From: Prosthecobacter debontii | GTDB lineage: Bacteria > Verrucomicrobiota > Verrucomicrobiia > Verrucomicrobiales > Akkermansiaceae | Length of the DNA stretch: 64,000 nt | Direction: 5' to 3' | Assembly (NCBI GenBank): GCA_945870855.1 | Contig: CAMBTP010000006.1 | Location: forward strand, 1-64,000 | Shown here: positions 37,629 to 45,502 of the stretch, piece by piece | Numbering within the stretch: the first letter of the stretch is position 1 | How the letters are laid out: the number at the start of each line of letters is the position of its first letter | Notes under the pieces: model-generated | The model's database searches: none | Seen by the model: the letters and a program-made list of their open reading frames with translations, nothing else | What the model was told of the DNA's origin: nothing | Made by a program: the position numbers and the translations under genes

Positions 37629-39068
37629 ATGGCTGCACAAAACCAATGTTTTGATCCGCCAAATCCGCTAAAACCCTTACAAAACAAGGGGATTTATGCC
37701 CGTAATGACCCCTTTGTTGACATGCCAGACACTGGTATGAATGGCTCTGGTGACAAAGTGGTGACAAAACCTGATTCGGGCTCCACCGCCCGCTCAAGAA
37801 AAAAACAAGGGCCTTATCTCAAGGTCAAATTCGGATCAACTGTGGTGCCTATCTATCGCACGGTGGCAAATGGAAGAACCCGCTTCACTCTCAGCTTTTA
37901 CCGCAATCGGCGACGGGAACGTAAAACCTTCAGCTCGCTGGACGAAGCGAAGAAGGAAGCGCTCTTCGTGGCGCAGCGGGTTCAGAGCGGGATGCAACAC
38001 GTCACTGATCTCAAGCCGCACGAACGCGACAGCTACAAGGCGGCGGAGGCACTGTTGGAAAAGCTCGGTATTTCGCTGTATTCCGCCGTGGAGGACTACG
38101 TGAGCGCACGAACATTAGCCGGAACTCAATCGCTGACTGTGATGGCCACCGATTATGCAAAAATGTGCGGATCAGTTATGCGCCGTATTACAGTCACTGA
38201 GCTTTTCCCCGAATTCATGGCAAGAAAAGAGCAGGACGGCCTTAGCCGTAAATATCTCTACAATCTGCGGGGACTTCTTAGGCGTTTCATGGAAAAGTTT
38301 CCAGGTCCCATCCTTGAGGTCACCGGTCCTGACGTCGATGCTTGGATACGGTCTCTTTACACTGGGGCGTCTTCAAGAAAGGCACTGCTGCTTGTAATCA
38401 AGACGTTCTTCGCCTTTGCCAAGGAGCAGAATTACTTGCCTGCGGATAGGCGTAGCGTGCTCGAGCTCATAAAGCTGCCCACTGTAAAATCTACCGAACA
38501 CACGGCGATATTCACACCCGAGCAAATGGAGAAAGTGTTGCACAACGCACCTCCGTCACTGGTTCCAATTTTTGCCATTGCAGCGTTTGCAGGTATTCGT
38601 ATGGCTGAAATTGATCGCCTTGATTGGTCTGCCATAGACTTGGACAGGCGCATCATTGAGTTGCGAGCTGGGCAAACAAAGACTGCGTCACGGCGCGTCA
38701 TCCCGATCAGCGACAATCTGTATGCTTGGTTGGCTCCATTGCCACGCGTCGGAAAGGTGGTTCTCAATACAACTCAGCATTTGGACATGTCTCGGCTATC
38801 TCGTGCACTGGGTATTGAATGGCCGCCCAACGTGCTACGGCACTCCTTTATCAGTTACCGGATCGCCATCGTCCAGAGTGCCGACCAAGTGGCGCTGGAG
38901 GCAGGAAACTCGGCGACCATCATCTTCAAGCACTACCGCGAGCTGACCACGCCCGAGGTGGCGGAGAAATGGTTCAGTATCCTGCCCAAGGAAGGTCAGT
39001 GGGAAAACACTTTCCGATATGACCGCAAGAGGCGACGGGTGATCCTCAACGGAGTGGAATACCAGTGA
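37629..39068 (+). CDS. Tyrosine-type site-specific recombinase/integrase; start uncertain
   Basis: Box I AAFAGIRMAEIDRLDW, box II PPNVLRHSFISYR, candidate nucleophile in IIFKHYRELTT. Confidence 0.88.
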   Translation: MAAQNQCFDPPNPLKPLQNKGIYARNDPFVDMPDTGMNGSGDKVVTKPDSGSTARSRKKQGPYLKVKFGSTVVPIYRTVANGRTRFTLSFYRNRRRERKTFSSLDEAKKEALFVAQRVQSGMQHVTDLKPHERDSYKAAEALLEKLGISLYSAVEDYVSARTLAGTQSLTVMATDYAKMCGSVMRRITVTELFPEFMARKEQDGLSRKYLYNLRGLLRRFMEKFPGPILEVTGPDVDAWIRSLYTGASSRKALLLVIKTFFAFAKEQNYLPADRRSVLELIKLPTVKSTEHTAIFTPEQMEKVLHNAPPSLVPIFAIAAFAGIRMAEIDRLDWSAIDLDRRIIELRAGQTKTASRRVIPISDNLYAWLAPLPRVGKVVLNTTQHLDMSRLSRALGIEWPPNVLRHSFISYRIAIVQSADQVALEAGNSATIIFKHYRELTTPEVAEKWFSILPKEGQWENTFRYDRKRRRVILNGVEYQ

Positions 39069-39497
39069 CCGCCCGTCCTATTTGCGCGCCAACTACGCCT
39101 AACGGAAGCGGAATGGAGGTGTGAGGGCTGGGGACACCGGCACACCTTGCGCGTCCGGAACGTGCTCCTACGCGGCACCCAACGCTAAATACTGGGCTTG
39201 GGATGAAGTCCTTTCATCCGTCAAAAAACCGCGATAAAAGAATTCTTGGCAGAGCGGCTTGGAGAGCTACAGTCGCGGCGAATAAATACCGTGGTGAAAA
39301 TCCCCAACCCCCATTTCCCTGCCCTCCAATCTTCGCCAAAGCTACGACATGGGGCGGTCCAACCCAATGGCTCTTTTAGAAGGCTCCAGCCCAAAGCAAA
39401 TTCCTAGCACCGAACGGGTTTTTTTCCCGATCCATGATCCGTGCCTGTGCGCGGATTACGTTTTCCATTTTTTCACCAACCAAACCAACCAAACACC

Positions 39498-41570
39498 ATG
39501 AAATTTACCAAACTTATCCCACTATCCCTCATCATCCACGTTTCCGCGCAGGAAACACCCACGACAGGCGAACTCGATCCCCTCACCCTCACCGGCAAGG
39601 CCGAGAGCCTGATCGGCACCGCCGGCACCGCATCCAAAGGCCAGGCGAACCACGAAGAACTACTGGAAAGGCCGTACTTGCGGCGAGGCGAGCTGCTTGA
39701 GGTCGTGCCCGGTGTGATCATCACCCAGCACTCCGGCGACGGAAAGGCGAACCAGTATTTCGTCCGCGGCTTCAACCTCGACCACGGCACCGATTTCTCC
39801 ATCTCGATGGACGGGCAGCCGGTGAACTTCGTGACCCACGCCCACGGCCAGGGATACGCGGATCTCAACCCGCTGATCCCCCAGTTGGTGGAAAGCATCG
39901 ATTACTGGAAAGGCCCCTTTCACGGCCAACTCGGCGATCTCAGCACGGCGGGCGGGACGCGGTTCAACTTTTTCGACACCCTGCCAAGCGGCATCGCAAG
40001 CATCGGCATGGGGCAGCACAATTTCTTCCAAGGTCTGCTTGCGGATACGATCTACCTCCGCCAAAAGGACGCGAACGGGGATTTCTCCGCGCTGACCTAC
40101 GGGCTGGAATACAACTACTACGACGGCCCCTGGCAGCGCGAGGGGAACTCCCAGCGCTCCAACGGTTTCCTGAAATACTTCCAGCAATCCGGGCGCGACA
40201 GCTTCAGCGTCACGGCGATGGCCTACGATGCGGAGTGGGACTCCACCGACCAGATTCCGAAACGCCTCATCGACAGCGGTGCGCTCGACCGTCTCGGAAA
40301 CATCGACAACACCGTGGGCGGCGAATCCAGCCGCTACAGCCTGATGGCGGAGTGGAACCGCGACGAGGCCAACGGGCGAACTCATGCGGATGTTTTCGTC
40401 GGCACATACGACATGGATCTGTTCTCGAACTTCACATACAACCTCGACAATCCTGACACGCCGTTCGACGAATCCGGCCCGGGAAACCAGTTCGAGCAGG
40501 AGGACGGGCGCTGGTTCCTCGGTGGCGAGGTGCGGCGCGAGTGGGATTACGACACGGACAACACCTTTACCGTGGGCTTGCAGACGCGGCACGATTTCCT
40601 GAGCGGCATCGGCCTCTACAACACCACAGCAAGGGTGCGGAACAGCGCGGTGCGGGTGGATGATGTCACGCAAAGCAGCGCGGGCATTTACGCCATGGCG
40701 GATCACCGCGTGAACCATTGGCTGCGCTTGCAGCCCGCATTGCGTGCGGACGGATTCCACTTCGATGTGGAAAGTGACAATCCGGTGAACTCCGGATCGG
40801 AGACCGACGGGATCGTCAGTCCCAAGCTCAACGTGGCCTTCGGCCCATGGAACGACACGGAGTTCTACGCGAGTGCCGGTCTCGGCTTCCACTCGAACGA
40901 CGCGCGCGGTGTCACCATCACCACCGATCCCGTCACCGGCCAGCCGGTCGATCCCGCCGATCCGCTGGTGCGGACATTCGGCTATGAGCTCGGCATGCGG
41001 ACGGAAGCATTCGAGAAAATCGTCAGCACGGTGGCGATTTTCTACCTGCATAGTGATTCGGAGCTGATCTATGTCGGCGATGCGGGCACGGCGGAACCCG
41101 GCGGTGCCACCGAGCGCTTCGGCATCGAGTGGGCAACATATTGGACGCCGAGCGAATGGCTGATGGTTGATAACGAGCTGACCCTCAGCGAGGCGAAGCT
41201 GCTCAACGATCCCGCTGGCAACGAAATTCCCGGCTCGGTACCCATGACAATGAGCACCGGTTTCACCATCGGCGCGGATGAGGGTGTGTATGGCGCACTT
41301 CGCTCCCGCTTTTTCAGCCCCCGCCCACTGGTCGAAGACGGCAGCGTGGATTCGCGCATGTCATGGCAGCTCAACGGTCGCCTCGGATACCGTAAAAACG
41401 ATTGGGAGGTCGCGCTTGATGTGCTGAACATCCTAGGTCGTGACGACAATGACATCGAATATTTCTACACCTCCCGCCTCCCCGGCGAGCCGGTAGAGGG
41501 TGTCGATGACGTCCATCTCCACCCCACCGAGCCACGCACCTTCCGCGTTTCCCTCACCAAGTATTTCTAA
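39498..41570 (+). CDS. TonB-dependent receptor (island cargo)
   Basis: Signal peptide MKFTKLIPLSLIIHVSAQ; plug GELLEVVPGVIITQHSGDGKANQYFVRGFNLDHGTDF; C-terminal FRVSLTKYF. Confidence 0.93.
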   Translation: MKFTKLIPLSLIIHVSAQETPTTGELDPLTLTGKAESLIGTAGTASKGQANHEELLERPYLRRGELLEVVPGVIITQHSGDGKANQYFVRGFNLDHGTDFSISMDGQPVNFVTHAHGQGYADLNPLIPQLVESIDYWKGPFHGQLGDLSTAGGTRFNFFDTLPSGIASIGMGQHNFFQGLLADTIYLRQKDANGDFSALTYGLEYNYYDGPWQREGNSQRSNGFLKYFQQSGRDSFSVTAMAYDAEWDSTDQIPKRLIDSGALDRLGNIDNTVGGESSRYSLMAEWNRDEANGRTHADVFVGTYDMDLFSNFTYNLDNPDTPFDESGPGNQFEQEDGRWFLGGEVRREWDYDTDNTFTVGLQTRHDFLSGIGLYNTTARVRNSAVRVDDVTQSSAGIYAMADHRVNHWLRLQPALRADGFHFDVESDNPVNSGSETDGIVSPKLNVAFGPWNDTEFYASAGLGFHSNDARGVTITTDPVTGQPVDPADPLVRTFGYELGMRTEAFEKIVSTVAIFYLHSDSELIYVGDAGTAEPGGATERFGIEWATYWTPSEWLMVDNELTLSEAKLLNDPAGNEIPGSVPMTMSTGFTIGADEGVYGALRSRFFSPRPLVEDGSVDSRMSWQLNGRLGYRKNDWEVALDVLNILGRDDNDIEYFYTSRLPGEPVEGVDDVHLHPTEPRTFRVSLTKYF

Positions 41571-41745
41571 GAGTCGAAGCCAACCCCCATTTCCCCGCCC
41601 TCCGGTCCGTCCCAATGGCTGTTTCAGAAGGCTCCCGCCAAAAGCATGATAAAATTTCCCTGATAAAATTTCCTGATAAAATTTCCCAGGGAAATAGTAG
41701 GAAATTCCTGTTGCTATGGGAAATTTTGCGGGTAGGATCGGGGGA

Positions 41746-42879
41746 ATGAGTAGTAAGCGATTCCTGAGTCCTTGGAAAAATTCGTCGGAGAAGCCGGTGA
41801 TTTATCACTGCGTATCGCGGGTGGTGGATCGGCGGTTTGTGTTGAAGGAGGAGGAGAGGGAGAAGTTCCGCATGTTCATGAGGATGGTCGAGAATTTCAG
41901 CGGTTGCCGGGTTCTTTCCTACTGCCTGATGTCCAACCACTTCCACATTCTCCTCGAAGTGCCGCCCGCGCCTGCCGAGGGGGTTTCCGATGGGGAAATC
42001 CTGCGGCGCCTGGGGGCGATTTACAGCGAGGCGGCGGTGGCTGCGATCGCCCGTGAAATGGAGGAAGCTAGGGCGGAGGGAGCGGAGGCGCTGCTAGGGG
42101 AAATTCGTCTGCGGCACACGCGGCGCATGCACGACCTCAGCGAGTTCATGAAAGCTCTGCTGATCCGTTTTACCCGCTGGTTCAACCGCACGCACCAGCG
42201 TACCGGAACCTTGTGGGAAGATCGCTTCAAGAGCGTGATTGTGGAAAGCGGTTTGGCGGCGCGGACAATGGCGGCGTATATCGACCTGAATCCGGTCCGT
42301 GCGGGGATGGTGGAAGATCCGGCGGAGTATCGTTGGAGCAGCTATGGCGAGGCAGTGGGTGGAGGCAAAAAGGGAAACGGGAAGAAGGCGCGGGAAGGAT
42401 TGGTGCGGGCGAACCGTTGCGACAAAGGGGTGGGATTTGATGCCACGCAATGGCTGGAAGTGGCGAAGAATTACCGGATCCTATTGGGAATGGCGGTGGC
42501 GAGGAAGCGTGGGAAGGCGAAGTTGGAAGAGATGATGGGGAAAGGGAAAGCCCCCGGGAAAGCAGCGGAGATGCGGAACATGAATATGGAGGAAATCATC
42601 GAGCATCTAGAGAAAACAGGCCAGACGATAGGTTTGCCCGACCTAACTGCGGCGAAGATATTGAGGATGCGGGTGAGATACTTTACGGACGGGGCGGTGA
42701 TTGGAAGCAAGGCGTTTGTGAACGAGGCGTTCGCGGGGGCGCGGGAGAGGTTTTCGGCGAAGAGGAAGGATGGTGCGCGACGGATGCGGGGCAGCGGCGC
42801 GGCGGCGAAGGGGGTATTGTGGAGTATTCGGGATCTGCGAGTGGGGGTCGGAATTGAGGACTTACAACGATCATCGTGA
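41746..42879 (+). mobile_element. Y1_Tnp/RAYT-like transposase, long form (~378 aa)
   Basis: VIYHCVSRVVDRRFVL, YCLMSNHFHILLEVP (HUH), RTGTLWEDRFKSVIVE, YIDLNPVRAGMVEDPAEYRWSSY. Confidence 0.92.
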
Positions 42880-42920
42880 CTGACGCCCGAACCACATGAC
42901 TGAAAATCGCACGGCGCCTG

Positions 42921-42980
42921 AACCGCGCGACCCTGCGCCAAAAACTCCGCCGTGCAGGGCTTTCCGGGGACTCATGATTT
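42921..42980 (+). repeat. Putative attR: second copy of the response regulator 3' end
   Basis: Encodes ...NRATLRQKLRRAGLSGDS* identical to the regulator C-terminus, detached from any gene. Confidence 0.9.
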
Positions 42981-43057
42981 CCCGAGTTTTGCCATCGAGC
43001 GGTTATGGGGAATACGCAGTAAGACGACGCTGCACGTAAGATCAATGCAAGAGCTGC

Positions 43058-44209
43058 TCAGGGAATCGAGTGGTAGATTTCCTCCAGCGCCATGACGGTG
43101 TAGGCGGTGACGAGGACGGGGTTGGATTCCATCCAGCGGCCGTTGTCGTTTACCCATGAGCCGTTCTCTCGTTGGGAGGAAAGGAGTTTTCCGGCGAGGT
43201 CTTTGCGCCAATCCGCCTCGGAACCATCATCGAGTTTGAGCTTGTTGATACCGGCGGCGTTAAGGGCTTTCGCCATTACTTGATAGTAATAGTAAAGGCC
43301 TTCGGGACCCATGTTTGGATTTTCCTCGACCGTGTAGTTTTTGCCTAGCCATGACTTCACAGCCACTACGCGAGGATCATCTGGAGAGAGCTTCGCGTAA
43401 ACTAGGGAAAGCAAGCCCGCATAGGAAATGGAGCCGTATCCGCGCAGGGCGACCTTGCCATCGGCGGTGGTCTCGGTGCCGGCCTTGGAATCTCCGGGAG
43501 TGTAAACGAAGCTACCTTTGTTTTTCGGATCATCGGAGGGCCACTCTTGGTCGTTCGTTTCGGTAAGGTTCTGGCTGCGGGAAAGGAAGGTCAGCGCGGC
43601 CTGCCAATCAAGTTTCGGTTCGTCGGCGTAGTTTCCGTCCTCGATCACGGTGTCAGAAAGCGAGAGTGCCTCTAGCGAGAGGTAGGTGTTCGACATATCG
43701 GTGTGGTCGTCCTTGGAGCCGTAGCCGATGCCGCCGTCGTTCTTGTTGTCGGTCTCGCCTTTCACGCCGATGTCCCATTGATTCGCAATGAGGTGGCGGC
43801 GTGCCTTGACAATGGCGGGTTCGAACTCGGCCATGCCGGTGGACGACATGGCGGTGAGGGAGGTGGCGGTGTTGTAAACAGCGAGGCCACGGTTATAGAT
43901 GCCGCCGTCCTCTTTCTGTTGTTCGAGGAGCCAGTCGAAGCCTTTTTTCATGTGATCTGGGAGCTTGCCACTCGAGAGATCGATGTTTGGATCGCGGGAG
44001 AGGGCAGTGAGGGCGAGGGCGGTGAAAGCAGGCAGGCCGCCATCGTCCCAGAAGCCTTTTTCTTTCTGCTGCTCTGCTAGCCAGGCGTTGCCGCGGGCGA
44101 TGGATTGTCCTACCTCCTGTTTGATGGAGAGGTATTCTTTACTGGTTTCCGCATGTGCTGGGAATGCGGTGGCGCAGAGGGCGAGGGTTAGGAGGTATGG
44201 CGCTTTCAT
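43058..44209 (-). CDS. Secreted prenyltransferase/squalene-oxidase-repeat (terpene cyclase-like fold) protein
   Basis: Signal peptide; repeats GNAWLAEQQKEKGFWDDGGLPAFTALALTAL, FDWLLEQQKEDGGIYNRGLAVYNTATSLTAM. Confidence 0.88.
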   Translation of the reverse strand: MKAPYLLTLALCATAFPAHAETSKEYLSIKQEVGQSIARGNAWLAEQQKEKGFWDDGGLPAFTALALTALSRDPNIDLSSGKLPDHMKKGFDWLLEQQKEDGGIYNRGLAVYNTATSLTAMSSTGMAEFEPAIVKARRHLIANQWDIGVKGETDNKNDGGIGYGSKDDHTDMSNTYLSLEALSLSDTVIEDGNYADEPKLDWQAALTFLSRSQNLTETNDQEWPSDDPKNKGSFVYTPGDSKAGTETTADGKVALRGYGSISYAGLLSLVYAKLSPDDPRVVAVKSWLGKNYTVEENPNMGPEGLYYYYQVMAKALNAAGINKLKLDDGSEADWRKDLAGKLLSSQRENGSWVNDNGRWMESNPVLVTAYTVMALEEIYHSIP

Positions 44210-44334
44210 TGGTTTCGTGGTTTAGTCTCGCTAGCTAGTTCGGTCAGTTTTTTACTTTCGACAAGGTTCCCTTATGGACAAAAATTATCCACTAGGAAAA
44301 AATATGGACGTGTGTCGCCCGTGAAATTTGGGGA

Positions 44335-45339
44335 TCAGTCGAGAAAACCGCGCGCCTTGAAATTGTTCAGGCGGTGAGCGGTATTCACCAAGCCGTCGAT
44401 AATGACTTGGGTGTAGGAGCGGCCGTCGCAGGTATCGACACCATGGCCGGGAACGGCATCGCGCAGAGATTGGAGGGCGGGATCGTCGTGGCGGAAGGCT
44501 TCCACGAAAACGGTTTCCAGTTTCCCGGTGTGGGCGGCGGCGGAAAGGGTCGCGCCAATCCAGCCATCGTCGGTTGTCAGGCAGCCGCGGGTGGTTTTTG
44601 CGGAGGCATGGAAAATGCCCATGTGGCCAGCGGCGGCGAGTTCCCCGATGAGGCGCACGTTTTCGGCGATGGAGAGGCCGGAATCGCCCATGTGGGCGGA
44701 GTCGATGAGGAGTTTGAAGTAGTCGCGGCCGAGTTCCTTGTTGATCGCTTTGATGAAGCCCCAGGCGCGCTCGATGTTGGTGAAGGTCTTGAACTCGACC
44801 GGGCGGAGGAACTCGATGTGCCATGCGGTGATGGCGGAATCCAGAAGACCCGCCTCTTTCACCGCGCGGACGTGGAGTTTCACGTTCTGCGCTATGGCGG
44901 TATCGAGATCCATATCCGCCGGGCCGTTCATCCATTCCTCGATAGAAGTGGAGGCGACGGAGACCGCGCCGTATTTGATTGCGGCTTTGAGCGAGGGAAG
45001 GAGTTGGGAAATGACTGTGTCCTCGTCAGCGGGATTCATCGGGTTTGCGCCTCCGACCATCATGATGAGGTGGATCTCCAGACCCAGTGCCTTGAGCCCG
45101 TCCATCATTTCCGCGATGTCTGCCTCGCCGGTGCCGGGGAAAAGCGAGATCTGCACGCAGTTCGGGCGAACTGGCGATTGGGCGCAGATCCGATCCATTT
45201 CCGCGACGATGACGATGCGGCCGTCGGCTTCGCGCGGGAAATGGCCGTTTGCATCAGGCACCAAGCCGTCGATGAAACCGATGTGTGTTGGTACGATACC
45301 GAGTGCGATTTGGGGTTTGAGCGAGAATGTTTCGGGCAT
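44335..45339 (-). CDS. Xylose isomerase-like TIM-barrel (sugar phosphate isomerase/epimerase) family protein
   Basis: TIM-barrel pattern with KLLIDSAHMGDSGLS and HASAKTTRGCLTTDDGWIG. Confidence 0.7.
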   Translation of the reverse strand: MPETFSLKPQIALGIVPTHIGFIDGLVPDANGHFPREADGRIVIVAEMDRICAQSPVRPNCVQISLFPGTGEADIAEMMDGLKALGLEIHLIMMVGGANPMNPADEDTVISQLLPSLKAAIKYGAVSVASTSIEEWMNGPADMDLDTAIAQNVKLHVRAVKEAGLLDSAITAWHIEFLRPVEFKTFTNIERAWGFIKAINKELGRDYFKLLIDSAHMGDSGLSIAENVRLIGELAAAGHMGIFHASAKTTRGCLTTDDGWIGATLSAAAHTGKLETVFVEAFRHDDPALQSLRDAVPGHGVDTCDGRSYTQVIIDGLVNTAHRLNNFKARGFLD

Positions 45340-45413
45340 GGCGGGAGTTTGTGGAGGATGGTGGGCGAGTCAAGGATACGAAAAACGGCGGGCTGTAGAT
45401 TCGTTGTTTTGCC

Positions 45414-45497
45414 TTGGAGTGCGGAGACAAGTCTCCGCTTTTCTTCGGCGCGACATGTCGCGCCAAAGAAAAGCTCGGACATGTCCGAGCACTCCAA
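45414..45497. repeat. Composite palindrome: three 18-bp palindromes inside a closing stem
   Basis: TTGGAGTGC...GCACTCCAA enclosing GCGGAGACAAGTCTCCGC, GGCGCGACATGTCGCGCC and GCTCGGACATGTCCGAGC. Confidence 0.9.
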
Positions 45498-45502
45498 ATC
45501 GA

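Larger units (their letters stand above)
37513..42980 (+). mobile_element. Putative ~5.4-kb integrative element (integrase, TonB receptor, Y1/RAYT-like transposase)
   Basis: Integrase adjacent to one of two direct repeats of a gene 3' end that bound the region. Confidence 0.8.

Noticed and set aside
37197-37646. Minus-strand ORFs at 37197-37646 and 42683-43045 sharing NHESPESPARRSFWRRVARxRR
   Set aside because: Antisense shadow of the duplicated att sequence, not a gene family; useful only as confirmation of the repeat.
36259-39068. Possible fusion of the response regulator and integrase via the 37182-39068 ORF
   Set aside because: The two are in different frames, the regulator has its own stop at 37567-37569, and the integrase ORF upstream of ~37629 is an open shadow frame.
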